Origin: Symsagittifera roscoffensis
Taxonomy: Eukaryota; Xenacoelomorpha; Acoela; Convolutidae
DNA length: 64,000 nucleotides
Direction: 5' to 3'
Assembly (NCBI RefSeq): GCF_963678635.1
Contig: NC_087065.1
Span: forward strand, 16,164,572-16,228,571
This document shows, one piece after another, positions 52,501 through 57,316 of this stretch (position 1 is its first letter; each line of letters starts with the position of its first letter). Position numbers and translations under genes: made by a program. The notes under the pieces are model-generated. The model ran no database searches. It saw only the letters and a program-made list of their open reading frames with translations, and had not been told where the DNA came from.

Positions 52501-54226
52501 ATTACGATAATCAGATACTATTGAGCGGCAGTGGATTAGAGAGGCTGTAGCCCAGAGGTGCAGCGCGCGGCTCTTAACATGAGGGTCATGGGTGTGATTC
52601 CCACTTCGTTTCCGGTTGCAGGGTTCTTAATGTCATCAGCCTCCTCCAGATAGGCCCTACAGTGGGTTGAGCTGGTGCAAATGAAAAAAAAAACACATAA
52701 CGAATTTTTTTCTTTGAAGCCGTCATTTTTCGTGAACGTGAGGAAAGCGAAGGGTTATCAGATGTCTGATCTTCAGAACACTCAATTAATAAAACATTTT
52801 TTTGTTTGCAGAAGTAGAGGGGTCAGTAGATAACCTATCACATATGATTTACATCTGTTTTGTAGTTATGTTCAAAATGTATTAAGTAGTATTTCAACTG
52901 TGGTTTTGTGTTTTTCCAGGTAGCTCGCCTGTTCAGTCAAAATAGTGCGGGTGAGACTGCGTTGCATTTGGCTGCCAGGAGATCCCTTGTGACTATAGTG
53001 CAGAGACTCGTAAAAATGGGTGCTTCCCTCCTAGTCCACGACAAGAGCGGTAATCACTTTCTAAGTGCTCATTTATTTGGTGGCACTTTGCAGCATTATA
53101 TTTTATGTCGTGTTTACTTTTGCAAAATTACTTTGTTTACAATAGAAAACTATGGCTTGAGAAGTCCGAACTTGATTCCGGTATTATCAGTTGATTTGAG
53201 TATTTTTTGGGTATTTTTTCTTTCGTTTTTTTTTGCGTTTGTTTGCTGCAAAGTGCAACTCCGTCTTCGCTTCAACCTTCTATTGACATTTTTTGTTTGA
53301 AAACAAATAAGCGAAAATGCTGATGGTTAAGATCAAGTGTCAATGAACAAAGCGAAGAATATTTAGGTCTTGTAGTTTTTTTCAGGAAAGAGTAAACTTG
53401 GATCACGCTAAAATTGCTGACTTTTGGCTGAGTTGAATTCAAATTAATTCGATGATAAAAGACCAATTTTGCCTTTCAAATAAGAAAGTGGAAATGGTGC
53501 AGAAAAACGTGACTAAAATAAATTTCTAAAATGATGTAAGTTTTTGTGTAAAAGAATGAAGTGATTTTCATTTATATTGGATTTTTTTTCAAGTAAGTCT
53601 GAAATTTGTTCCCGCTGATTTTGTCCTGGTTTGACCCTTTGATTTCTTTTAAGTTGTGTTTATTTCCTTTGTTAAAAGGAATGTAAATTTCACTATGGAA
53701 CAGTAAAAATTTAAGGTCACGGAAGACGTGAATGACTTCTATTTTCAAATTAAGGCTTTATTTTTCTGAATTGTATCACAGTTTCGGAGGTGCAGATCTG
53801 CATGCTGCTGAAACAACATGAGTTTCAATTGACCTATTTTGTTATAATAGACTTAAGAGTATTTTCTGTTATCTACATTGAAGGCTTCTGTGAATCCGAA
53901 AATAAGATATTGATTATTTTTGCCATAAATTAGTCAAAGTAAACAGAGTTATTACTAAGTACTAATGTCTATTTGCGATGATATTCAACGTTTCAGGTTA
54001 CACGCCAGCCTTAGCTTGTTGCCAGACTCAGGAGGCAGCCAGTTGTCTCCAGCTAATTTTAGAAGCACTCCTTCCAGGAGTGAGTGCAGCAGGAACGGAA
54101 AGCGAACTAGGTCATCCCTCGGAGGACCCTGGATCAGATATAGAAGAGGAAGAGTCGATATCCAGAGGCGTGGTCAGGGTCGAATATTCGGACACCGAAA
54201 ACAGTATTGACTCCGAAACATTCTAA
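16513..54226 (+). CDS. ANKRD28: ANKRD28/44/52-like ankyrin-repeat subunit of protein phosphatase 6, 22 coding exons, 1077 aa
   Basis: The 22 exons listed separately join in phase to 3234 coding bases. The protein is ankyrin repeats almost end to end, with the consensus TPLHxAAxxGH repeated throughout, and a short acidic C-terminal tail after the YTPALAC segment. It lines up with vertebrate ANKRD28 along its whole length, for example DSRWLTPLHRA, ARDKNWQTPLHIAAANN, DRRPLHWAAFMG, GRTCLHLAALSG and GYTPALACC, and ends DSETF where human ends DSETY. Length is close to the usual ~1050. In animals these proteins scaffold the PP6 catalytic subunit with SAPS subunits in the cytosol. An extra stretch of about 25 residues sits in exon 18. 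Introns are 69 bp to 8.6 kb and packed with transposons. I cannot tell from sequence alone which vertebrate paralogue is closest. Exon 1 and the exon 17 start are the least certain parts. Confidence 0.92.
16639..16725 (+). CDS. ANKRD28: Ankyrin gene exon 2
   Basis: 29 codons, PEIVQACFLGETDKIRSILF onward, bounded by TTTCGTTACAG and GTAAGT. Matches the N-terminal PSLVQAIFNGDPDEVRALIF segment of vertebrate ANKRD28. Phase 0 at both ends. Confidence 0.9.
16806..17055 (+). CDS. ANKRD28: Ankyrin gene exon 3
   Basis: Begins DSKKRSPLHAAAF and holds nearly three repeats, including KDSRWLTPLHRA and ARDKNWQTPLHIAAANN, the best-conserved part of the family. Acceptor GAATTCAG, donor GTAAGC; ends in phase 1. 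Confidence 0.95.
17056..17760 (+). other. Ankyrin gene intron 3
   Basis: 705 bases of AT-rich sequence. I see no repeat family or gene in it. Confidence 0.7.
17761..17861 (+). CDS. ANKRD28: Ankyrin gene exon 4
   Basis: Encodes CAELLIPHLPNINVADRPGK then TPLHHAAINGHYE. Acceptor AACATTTAG, donor GTAATT; ends in phase 0 before the largest intron. Confidence 0.95.
20012..20215 (+). repeat. Hairpin-headed tRNA-like SINE
   Basis: Starts with TACCCTCGAGATAAGCAAGG, continues with TTTTTTCCCGTAAATAATTT, and carries a tRNA-like part at about 20126-20205 with a B-box-like GGGTTCGAATC. Related copies start near 19202, 27968, 28631, 55346 and 56146. Confidence 0.6.
20560..21640. repeat. Diverged tandem repeat, about five units of 150-190 bp
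   Basis: Recurring blocks of the form GAAAAGTCAA...TTTTTGATTTTTGAC...TCTCGARAACTAC...CAAATCTGAGATTTTGGGTT. Units begin near 20815, 20985, 21125, 21250 and 21500. Divergence is high, so this is an old array. Confidence 0.55.
22986..25174. repeat. Tandem repeat, three units of about 735 bp
   Basis: Units at about 22986-23702, 23703-24436 and 24437-25174. Units 2 and 3 begin GCTTATATCATACATAAGCC; all three share TCGAGCGAATAAAGCAAGTG at 23101, 23832 and 24568 (periods 731 and 736). The units are nearly identical apart from small indels in A/T runs. The part around GACTATGGTCGGAACATTCT recurs near 46600, 47080 and 58222, so the tandem unit was built from an interspersed repeat. Confidence 0.9.
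24968..25366. mobile_element. Short TIR element with perfect 14-bp ends AAGAGTAATGAACG
   Basis: Left end AAGAGTAATGAACG and right end CGTTCATTACTCTT are perfect inverted repeats around 399 bases without coding capacity. The same ends and interior (ACTCTTCTATAGGTCTTGC, later a region ending before TTTTCCAACTGTCAGTTGGC) recur in many introns. I read it as the best-preserved member of a non-autonomous, MITE-like family. The target duplication is not clear. Confidence 0.7.
26182..26200. repeat. (TG)n microsatellite
   Basis: Nine and a half TG dinucleotides without interruption. Confidence 0.9.
26452..26539 (+). CDS. ANKRD28: Ankyrin gene exon 5
   Basis: MVTLLLGKNANVNSSDRTDR then RPLHWAAFMG, matching MVKLLLSRGANINAFDKKDRRAIHWAAYMG in ANKRD28. 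Acceptor TTGGTTCAG, donor GTAAGA; ends in phase 1. Confidence 0.95.
26613..26677 (+). CDS. ANKRD28: Ankyrin gene exon 6
   Basis: HSEVVKILLTHGAETTFKDK then K. Acceptor TTCTTTTTCAG, donor GTTTGT; phase 1 in, phase 0 out. Confidence 0.93.
26899..26976 (+). CDS. ANKRD28: Ankyrin gene exon 7
   Basis: 26 codons, GNQAAHFAAASGHVGVLLQL onward. The TPLH of the repeat is changed to AAHF. Acceptor GATATGCTTCAG, donor GTAAGT; phase 0. Confidence 0.9.
26977..27356 (+). other. Ankyrin gene intron 7
   Basis: 380 bases, AT-rich. I see nothing recognisable in it. Confidence 0.7.
27357..27648 (+). CDS. ANKRD28: Ankyrin gene exon 8
   Basis: About three repeats: MGDTPLHLACVNHHTQAVNE, TNTRGYTCLHYLAPFDDSGD and RNGQTALHIASLAGRLDHCE. 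Acceptor CTTTATTGTAG, donor GTAAGT; ends in phase 1. Confidence 0.95.
27649..28477 (+). other. Ankyrin gene intron 8
   Basis: Holds a 37-bp unit repeated twice (about 27758-27831, AAAAATAATTATGTATAAAA) and a hairpin-headed tRNA-like repeat from 27968. Confidence 0.7.
27968..28170 (+). repeat. Hairpin-headed tRNA-like SINE
   Basis: Head hairpin ACGCTTGC-GATAA-GCAAGCGT (8-bp stem, 5-base loop, 27968-27988). The tRNA-like part at about 28095-28165 has GGGCTGGAGGTAAAACAGCT and GGGTTTCGAGTCC, the latter close to a pol III B box. Confidence 0.6.
28478..28592 (+). CDS. ANKRD28: Ankyrin gene exon 9
   Basis: YEDQDGNKAVHLAAYAGHPE then IVSLLIDHGAQYR. Acceptor CGTTTTTAG, donor GTAAGA; ends in phase 2. 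Confidence 0.93.
28925..29155 (-). mobile_element. tRNA(Met)-like SINE, minus orientation
   Basis: Reverse-complement copy of the SINE seen at 29213-29490 and 48030-48400. Read on the - strand it has CATTAGCGAGCAGCGTATTG at its head and GTAGCTGAGTGGTCTGTGCG as an A-box-like tRNA part. It forms an inverted repeat with the next copy. Confidence 0.7.
29213..29490 (+). mobile_element. tRNA(Met)-like SINE, plus orientation
   Basis: tRNA-like part at about 29306-29376: GTCCGTAGCTGAGTTGTCTG (A box), an anticodon-like CTCATAA (CAU) and a diverged B box AGATCGAATCT. It is followed by the family tail ATTCGAGGCTTGTTTCTACT. Loss of proper stems and the shared flanking sequence show a SINE, not a tRNA gene. 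Confidence 0.75.
29937..31560. repeat. Diverged tandem array, ten units of about 167 bp
   Basis: The word GACTGCTCAAATCCTTTTGG or a variant occurs ten times, near 30026, 30190, 30357, 30530, 30700, 30858, 31028, 31199, 31360 and 31530. Each unit also has CCCTATAGTGGGGTGCTGTC, GGGTTGCAAATCTGGAGTCC and TTCGAGAAATGGCGTTTTT. Units differ at many positions, so the array is old. Confidence 0.9.
32450..32840 (+). mobile_element. tRNA(Met)-like SINE
   Basis: tRNA-like part at about 32640-32708: GCGTCCGTAGCTGAGTGGTC, anticodon-like CTCATAA and AGATCGAATCTGAGGCG. The head (CTAACTTAACATGCAAATAA) and tail (TTGCAAATCGCAGCTTCGCT) match the other copies. Confidence 0.75.
33530..33976 (+). mobile_element. 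tRNA-like SINE with duplicated tail
   Basis: tRNA-like part at about 33713-33783 with the best B box of the set (CGCAGGTTCGAATCCGAG) and A box GTGGCTGAGTGCTTAG. The 72-bp tail unit starting CCTTTTGTCGTGTTCTTGCT is present twice (33833 and 33905). Confidence 0.78.
34160..34242 (+). CDS. ANKRD28: Ankyrin gene exon 10
   Basis: AGQNGMSAMHMAASKGRVDC then CKLLLSK. Acceptor TTGTTTCAG, donor GTAACC; phase 2 in, phase 1 out. Confidence 0.93.
34243..35654 (+). other. Ankyrin gene intron 10
   Basis: 1.4 kb without recognisable repeats. It contains a possible 21-nt microexon at 35046-35066 (see that entry). Confidence 0.7.
35046..35066 (+). CDS. ANKRD28: Possible alternative microexon of the ankyrin gene
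   Basis: 21 bases lie between a strong acceptor (a T-rich tract ending TACTCTTTTAG) and a strong donor (GTGAGT). The length is a multiple of three and the phase (1 in, 1 out) fits both neighbours, so it would add seven residues (ALIDTRM) between exons 10 and 11 without a stop. Vertebrate alignment does not need it. This is inference from splice signals only. Confidence 0.35.
35655..35718 (+). CDS. ANKRD28: Ankyrin gene exon 11
   Basis: FEVDTEDGEGRTCLHLAALS then G, matching DIDTPDDFGRTCLHAAAAGG. Acceptor TTTGTTTAG, donor GTAAGA; phase 1 in, phase 2 out. Confidence 0.93.
35765..36062. mobile_element. Short MULE-like TIR element with TTTTAGCAGACC ends, copy 1
   Basis: 298 bases flanked by the 10-bp direct repeat TATTAAAATG (35755-35764 and 36063-36072). 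The left end has GGGATTTTAGCAGACCGGTT and a second TTTTAGCAGACTC; the right end mirrors it (GGGCTGCTAAACGATTAGTC). No coding capacity. Its right half matches copy 2 at 50637-51517 closely, so copy 1 is an internally deleted relative. The 9-10 bp duplication fits the MULE superfamily. Confidence 0.8.
36171..36311. mobile_element. Foldback MITE inside the hAT left end
   Basis: Nearly the whole element is one palindrome: ACTCGTCAGTAAG...AACCAATCAGAATCGAGA on the left pairs with TCTCGATTCTGATTGGTT...CTTACTGACGAGT on the right. Removing it brings the two halves of the hAT end together and restores symmetry with the right end, which shows it inserted later. Confidence 0.75.
36430..37881 (-). pseudogene. 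hAT transposase remnant (BED finger, DUF659-like core, C-terminal dimerisation region)
   Basis: From the ATG near 37881 (MPKGKLSETVRAKHF) the frame has a BED-type zinc finger (CQLC then HVLQHLSSGKH) and a segment like human CGGBP1 (SANIPFKKLSNPAWRDFLFK). It is interrupted by one TGA directly after MDKNL (near 37443) and continues in the same frame through DETTDA, FITDGASYMKKAY, HATCLAHALHNVAD and TITRWGTWLEA. A TAG follows at 36781, with further transposase-like sequence beyond, and the typical hAT C-terminal dimerisation motif (VEVERNFSAY) near 36540-36430. An exapted host protein is unlikely because the frame is broken and the TIRs are present. Confidence 0.82.
39500..40310 (+). pseudogene. 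MULE transposase remnant
   Basis: Two readable parts in different frames. The first (about 39530-39690) has ILSDGTFQRALLSSLLYLV, which matches the MULE domain start with the first catalytic Asp (SDGTF), and a GEKTEE segment in a neighbouring frame that corresponds to the usual DKTEETY. The second (39846-40310) has APISMEIWNFFDRSLE-like sequence, RTTNVCESWNAGLHKSVG and NFWKVLRKLYCEE, matching the family pattern RTNNSVEGWHxxLNxxxG...PNIWKFIxxLxxE. Frameshifts and stops between them mean it is not functional as it stands. Confidence 0.75.
40318..40980. repeat. AT-rich TTTA-type microsatellite region with a ~235-245-bp internal duplication
   Basis: Mostly TATTTATTTATT. Two long words recur: GGGTCTGTTTGTTTGGTTAT near 40371 and 40621, and TATCAGGTGTGTTTTGTTTA near 40541 and 40774. 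The expansion lies inside the MULE. Confidence 0.85.
41331..41464 (+). pseudogene. Ubiquitin-specific-protease Cys-box-like fragment inside the MULE
   Basis: Reads MEPFRPTGIANDDNSCYLNS then VLQLLLSSC and stops 44 residues from the first Met. GIANDDNSCYLNSVLQ matches the N-terminal Cys box of USP family deubiquitinases (GLxNxGNTCYMNSxLQ) with the catalytic Cys and the Asn before it. A splice-acceptor-like CTATTTTCAG lies just upstream, so it may be an exon. No His box follows. It could be part of a MULE-encoded protease or a captured host exon. Confidence 0.5.
41980..42189 (+). CDS. ANKRD28: Ankyrin gene exon 12
   Basis: NEVCVELLIKAGSELNAFDT, AGRTALHYASHLPSLRAVIT and KKQGTALHYASLADDNGR. Acceptor TCATCTTTTAG, donor GTAAGA; phase 2 at both ends. 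Confidence 0.95.
42190..42802 (+). other. Ankyrin gene intron 12
   Basis: 613 bases. A run of 15 C (42564-42578) is the only notable feature. Confidence 0.75.
42803..42914 (+). CDS. ANKRD28: Ankyrin gene exon 13
   Basis: TVECLLQNGATVSAFDDQGF then TPIHYATMRGQIPTLKL. Acceptor TTTTGTTCCAG, donor GTTAGT; phase 2 in, phase 0 out. Confidence 0.93.
43012..43086 (+). CDS. ANKRD28: Ankyrin gene exon 14
   Basis: 25 codons, LLQKTPERLMYKLDQDNYIS then PLHLA. Acceptor GTTTTGCAG, donor GTAAGC; phase 0. Confidence 0.93.
43087..43537 (+). other. Ankyrin gene intron 14
   Basis: 451 bases, no recognisable element. Confidence 0.7.
43538..43745 (+). CDS. ANKRD28: Ankyrin gene exon 15
   Basis: AYHGHDEVLSMLLEYYDKNV, DPMGRTPLTLAALRGNLNCV and a diverged repeat ending KTPYHAA. 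Acceptor GACTTCGTAG, donor GTTTGT; ends in phase 1. Confidence 0.94.
43746..44068 (+). other. Ankyrin gene intron 15
   Basis: 323 bases, nothing recognised. Confidence 0.7.
44069..44274 (+). CDS. ANKRD28: Ankyrin gene exon 16
   Basis: SNGHASCLRLLIKNAESPAD, KLGRTPLMYVTAQGHLECLN and DHRGNSALHRA. Acceptor TGTGTTACAG, donor GTAAGT; phase 1 in, phase 0 out. Base composition is more GC-rich than its surroundings, as in exon 15. Confidence 0.94.
44553..44706 (+). CDS. ANKRD28: Ankyrin gene exon 17
   Basis: AALGYEEMVEPLLKAGANAK and RGRLPIHMAAASGHATLVQT. I chose the acceptor TGCGTTTAAG|GCTGCT because it keeps phase 0 with exon 16 and gives ALHRA-AALGYEEMVE, the same length as vertebrate ALHRGAVTGHEECVD. 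The CATTAAG 17 bases upstream would be out of phase. Donor GTAAGG; ends in phase 1. Confidence 0.85.
45266..45337 (+). repeat. tRNA-like SINE segment
   Basis: GATCTGTAGCGTAGAGGTAA resembles an A box and GAGGGTTCGAACCTGGGC is a good B box. The stems between are poor, so it is SINE-derived and not a tRNA gene. Confidence 0.55.
45488..45598. repeat. Two tandem units of 54 bp
   Basis: CAAATTTTTACTCRTTCAGT ... TATCGGTGATATTTTTGCTT occurs twice in tandem. Confidence 0.85.
45697..46576. repeat. Tandem repeat, three units of about 300 bp
   Basis: TCAAATTAGGTTAGTTTCAA begins units at 45701, 46000 and 46300. The units are nearly identical and each ends in GAAATACATAGATAAAATTG. Each contains the right-hand part of the GTAATGAACG TIR-type repeat (TTCGTTCATTACGCTTTTCC). 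Confidence 0.92.
47170..47473 (+). CDS. ANKRD28: Ankyrin gene exon 18
   Basis: DNDGFSPMHWAAFNGFESCL, then about 25 extra residues (SPGTSLTSKESPYSVEMGLK and on) not present at this place in vertebrate ANKRD28, then TTTPLHCAACQENVSCSQML and DAKGR. Acceptor ATTTTATAG, donor GTGATA; phase 1 in, phase 2 out. Confidence 0.92.
47474..49507 (+). other. Ankyrin gene intron 18 (2.0 kb)
   Basis: A diverged TIR-type repeat copy (about 47530-48010), a tRNA-like SINE (48030-48400) and another TIR-type repeat copy (48495-48960). Confidence 0.8.
48030..48400 (+). mobile_element. tRNA-like SINE
   Basis: Head GCGAGCAGCGTAGTGCATTA, middle ATCACGATCTGTAGCATTGG, tRNA-like part at about 48213-48295 (GTCCGTGGCTGAGTGCTTAG and GTCGCAGGTTCGAATAC), tail ATTTCTACTTTTTCTTATTT and GTGTTTGCGAAGCGCAGCTT. 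One of the fullest copies of the family in the window. Confidence 0.78.
49508..49665 (+). CDS. ANKRD28: Ankyrin gene exon 19
   Basis: LPIHAAVYSDSYEVLMNFLC and DAGGNTPLMLAALSGKVNSI. Acceptor TTTTTTGCTTAG, donor GTAAGA; phase 2 in, phase 1 out. Confidence 0.94.
49666..50152 (+). other. Ankyrin gene intron 19
   Basis: 487 bases; holds a 146-bp MITE (49909-50054). Confidence 0.75.
49909..50054. mobile_element. 146-bp MITE with TCTCTTTAACTATA ends
   Basis: Left GATCTCTTTAACTATATCCC and right, complemented, GGTCTCTTTAACTATACCGC form terminal inverted repeats; the paired symmetry continues inward with mismatches. No coding capacity. Confidence 0.7.
50153..50319 (+). CDS. ANKRD28: Ankyrin gene exon 20
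   Basis: LLIESESVDMDLCNEEGDTA, LHLACASAFANCADLLLPSD and a linker ending VHEYK. Acceptor CCCGTTTTCAG, donor GTCAGT; phase 1 in, phase 0 out. Confidence 0.94.
50637..51517. mobile_element. MULE-like TIR element with TTTTAGCAGACC ends, copy 2
   Basis: About 880 bases. The left end carries GATTTTAGCAGACCGATTTT and further TTTTAGC words; the right end, complemented, is GGGGGACCGATAGTTTAGCA then GACC. It shares both ends and most of its right half with the 298-bp copy 1 in intron 11. No transposase ORF, so non-autonomous. A target duplication is not clear. Confidence 0.78.
52542..52693 (+). mobile_element. tRNA(Lys)-like SINE with A tail
   Basis: GGCTGTAGCCCAGAGGTGCA (A box), GGCTCTTAACATGAGGGTCA (anticodon-like CUU region of a lysine tRNA), GGGTGTGATTCCCAC (B box), a 70-base body with CTCCTCCAGATAGGCCCTAC, and a run of ten A. 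This is a different SINE family from the Met-like ones. Confidence 0.75.
52920..53049 (+). CDS. ANKRD28: Ankyrin gene exon 21
   Basis: FSQNSAGETALHLAARRSLV then TIVQRLVKMGASLLVHDKSG. Acceptor GTTTTTCCAG, donor GTAATC; ends in phase 1. Confidence 0.95.
53050..53996 (+). other. Ankyrin gene intron 21
   Basis: 947 bases with a diverged GTAATGAACG-type repeat (about 53300-53770). Nothing else recognised. Confidence 0.7.
53997..54226 (+). CDS. ANKRD28: Ankyrin gene exon 22 (stop)
   Basis: YTPALACCQTQEAASCLQLI continues the last repeat, followed by an acidic, Ser/Glu-rich tail (EDPGSDIEEEESISRG) that ends DSETF and a TAA. Human ANKRD28 ends DSDSETY, so this is the true C-terminus. Acceptor AACGTTTCAG; phase 1 in. 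Confidence 0.95.
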
Positions 54227-54284
54227 AGCTTTACTTCTACAGGGATATGTTTGCCAATTATAAGCTTACAATTGGAGTATTTGA

Positions 54285-54290
54285 AATAAA
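54285..54290 (+). terminator. Poly(A) signal AATAAA of the ankyrin gene
   Basis: Canonical AATAAA 59 bases after the stop codon, in sequence that is otherwise non-coding. Confidence 0.65.
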
Positions 54291-55345
54291 GAGTTCCTTA
54301 TGCCTTAGAACTATGATGAAATCGAAGGTAGTTTATAGATGAGATATTATATAGTTTGATTCTTGAGTTCTCATAGTTTAAAAATACACTATAATTGAAA
54401 TTGGATGTAAAATGTACAAATGATGCAATGTTGAGGTGTTGATTCTGGCTCAAGCATGTCAGATTGCTTCAGCAACTAATGTGCTCGATTATATTGCAAA
54501 ACAGTGATCAGAAATTGTCAATTCTAAAGCGCAGTCTGATTTGCTGTGCTTTCTAAGAAGCAGTGCTTTCCAAGAAGCAACGAGTGCTTTCTAAGAAGCA
54601 ACAAAGCAATGCCGGAACATGTGTGGAGCTTAAGGTTAATAGGATGTATTCATACATGATTAAAACTAGCACATAAACGACCACATGCTAACTAATTTCC
54701 AAAAATTGAGTATTATTTCTAATTTGGATTTAAACTTTGAGTTTGAAATTGAAACTAAAATTTTGTCACTGAGTTTGAAACTAAAATCAGTATGATGGTG
54801 TGTGTTAGACCTAGAAATAGGGTGTTGCTCCAACTTATATCTTTTCCCACCTTAACCAAATTAATGAATCATATCGATCTGGCGCTAAATGTGTACCATA
54901 GTTCTGTCTGCTAATAGTATTTGTAAATCATCTTTTCCAAGCTAGCTATGTTACGTCGATCAATTCAAGTTTTCACTATCCAACTTTTTTCTCTGCGCCA
55001 GAGAAAAAACTAAAAATTAACATCCTTGTCGCGGATTCTACGACAAGTTTTGTTGCGGAATCCATTAGCGGCCGATTCCGCAGTTCTTTGCTTTACCGCA
55101 GCCTGGCCGCGTACTGTATTGCGTGAAGTTTTGTATTGCGCGACCAAAATAGATCCGTATTCCAGCGAAACAACTGTATACTGAGAGTGTATTACAGAAG
55201 CAGCGTTTTTATTAAGAGTAATGAATGTAGTGTAGACTCTTCTATAGGTTTTCGTGATTTTTTTGTTTTTTTTTGCAGGATAAAATATTAGAATCCGTTT
55301 ACGCTCAATTTTGATTTTTTGTTGTTTGGTTTTTGTTTTCTTTTT

Positions 55346-55366
55346 ATCCTTGCAATAAGCAAGGGT
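55346..55366 (+). repeat. Hairpin head of an interspersed repeat
   Basis: ATCCTTGC-AATAA-GCAAGGGT, eight pairs including one G-U. The downstream GTAAATAACTTTGTTCACAG matches the copies near 20012 and 56146. Confidence 0.6.
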
Positions 55367-55912
55367 ATTGCGATCGGGTTTTGGAATTTTTTCCGTAAAT
55401 AACTTTGTTCACAGGATTCCAATTTTAAGATGTCGCATAGTTGAACGTCAGCACAAGTTGCATGTTTACAGCTGGTCTAGAGCTACTGGAGCGATACTGC
55501 GTCTACTGATGAAACAATTTTCAAAATTAAATAAATTTTTTGTCTGCTTTTTTGATTTCGTCCCACTTTTTGTCGGCTTACTTGCCGGGTGTTTAATTTC
55601 TGGTAGATTCCTTTCTTGGTAGATTCCTTTCTCGTTCTTCATTTTCAAGAGGGTAATTATAAATCTTTGTTTTCTGGTTTTTTACCGACAATTTTTCTAT
55701 TAAAGAAATTTTAAAAAATTGCATTAAATTTTCGTTTTTTTCGAATGCATGGCTTCTGGTTACTTTTCAATCTAAAAGCGCGTGGAATCAGTGGGTTTTT
55801 TTGTTGTTGTTTCAGGCTTGAGAAATTTTATTTGAATAAATCGATGCAAACTGATCGGATATCGTTTGTTTAGAAAGGTGAAAAAAAAATCGAAATTTTT
55901 TTTGCAATTTTC

Positions 55913-55990
55913 TTTTGACTGTTTTTTCTTTTGACTGTTTTGTCTTTTGACTGTTTTGTCTTTTGACTGTTTTGTCTTTTGACTGTTTTG
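55913..55990. repeat. Tandem repeat, five units of 16 bp
   Basis: TTTTGACTGTTTTGTC repeated, with GACTG at 55917, 55933, 55949, 55965 and 55981. Confidence 0.92.
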
Positions 55991-56145
55991 CGAAGGAATG
56001 TGGCGAGTGCCGCAAATTATTCAGGAGTGTGGTTCTCTCACTTGGAAATGAATTTTCGTGTTTCTTTATTTCCTATACGGGCGTCTTTTTTATTATATGT
56101 TTTTTTTTGGTGTGACTCAGCTATCTTAACGTTGCGTACCATTTG

Positions 56146-56168
56146 TACCCTTGCGATAAGCAAGGGTA
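56146..56168 (+). repeat. Hairpin head of an interspersed repeat
   Basis: TACCCTTGC-GATAA-GCAAGGGTA, a perfect 9-bp stem with a 5-base loop. The third pair from the A is C-G here and G-C in the copy at 27968. Confidence 0.65.
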
Positions 56169-57060
56169 TTGCAATTGCGTACTAGATTTTCCCCTGTTGG
56201 TAACTTTGTTCACAGAATGGTCAAAATTAGAAATGGTAAATTTAGGTTCAGTTTTTAAATGAATTTAAATTTCTTTACGTCCCCGGCACAGTTGAAATAA
56301 TATGAGCAAACGTGTAAAGCTCAAGAAAAACTTGATCGACTTCTAGTTTCGAAAGTATGTTTTTATGTTCAGATTTCCCTGCGGAATTCAAAATTTACTT
56401 ATCAATCCAGTTTATTCAAACCGGGTTCATTTTATCAATAGAGCGGCAATCATAAATTGTTCTTGAAAAAAAAGAGCTTCAGGGCTCACAATTTTTCTTT
56501 AAAATTCGAAAGTTTCCTTATCAGTTACAAGTCGGTTTTTTTTCGGTTTCCTTGCGTTGAATACTTTTTTCCAACTGTCAGTTGGCTGTGTTTATAATAC
56601 GAGTCACCTTTTTTACATTTCCTTTCAGTAAAAGCAATTGTTCAATTCGGCCGATGAGTTTTTTCCCTGTAAACAACTTCTTTAACAAACATCTTTTTTC
56701 CCTACACATCTTTGTAAAATATTCTCGAGAAAATTTGTCCAGTTTTTCTACCAAAAACTTTTGGTTCGTTTTCTACAATGCCTTACTGACAGTCCATGAA
56801 GTGTCCGTATTTTTTCAAAACTTACATTCAGCGTGCAAAAACAACAAGTTTTAACCGCAATTGAAACTGTTTGACGGAATACAAATTGCCATAAACTATT
56901 TTTTCAATCATTGGAAACTTGTTTCAGATGAAAAGTTTTTGAGATCTCTATATTTGGCACGATTAATTGGAAAAATAAAGAAGATAGCTCGTTTTTAGTG
57001 CTTCTTTTTCGGAATGAATAGTCATAACTTAAATCAAATCCGATTACATTTCAGACAAGT

Positions 57061-57316
57061 ATGAATAACTCGTGTTCTGATAGCAGTTCTGTCAGCTGTT
57101 CGTTTCTAGATGACAAGTCTGTGACCTTGAATGATATAACACAACAGAGCATCAATTGTGGAGAATCGAGGCCCACTTACAGGTCGAGGAAACTGTCCAA
57201 GGCCAAAACGCCCTCCAAGTGCAAACTGAGGGAGAGGAGTGGAAAAGACATGGGTGGTTCAAAGACACCTAGTAAAGGAACTGGGGATCGATTCATTCCC
57301 GATTTGGCCATTTTGG
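57061..57316 (+). CDS. CDC20: CDC20-like exon 1
   Basis: ATG six bases after a splice-acceptor-like TTACATTTCAG, so a 5' UTR intron or trans-splicing is likely. Encodes [15 protein letters not shown] onward, [34 protein letters not shown]; donor GTAAGA; ends in phase 1. Confidence 0.88.

Larger units (their letters stand above)
50320..52919 (+). other. Ankyrin gene intron 20 (2.6 kb)
   Basis: A MULE-like TIR element (50637-51517), a diverged GTAATGAACG-type repeat (about 51840-52290) and a tRNA(Lys)-like SINE (52542-52693). Confidence 0.82.
54291..57054. other. Intergenic region between the ankyrin and CDC20-like genes
   Basis: About 2.8 kb. Short palindromic repeats of GTGCTTTCTAAGAAGCA lie near 54545-54600, a GTAATGAACG-type repeat near 55213-55345, hairpin-headed repeats from 55346 and 56146, a 16-bp tandem at 55913-55990 and another TIR-type repeat piece to about 56600. 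The CDC20 promoter must lie here unless an upstream exon exists; I could not place it. Confidence 0.65.

Noticed and set aside
52542-52614. Possible tRNA(Lys) gene
   Set aside because: The anticodon stem is broken and it is followed by a SINE-like body and A tail.
55812-56015. Lys/Gln-rich open frame
   Set aside because: It is a translation of the 16-bp tandem repeat.
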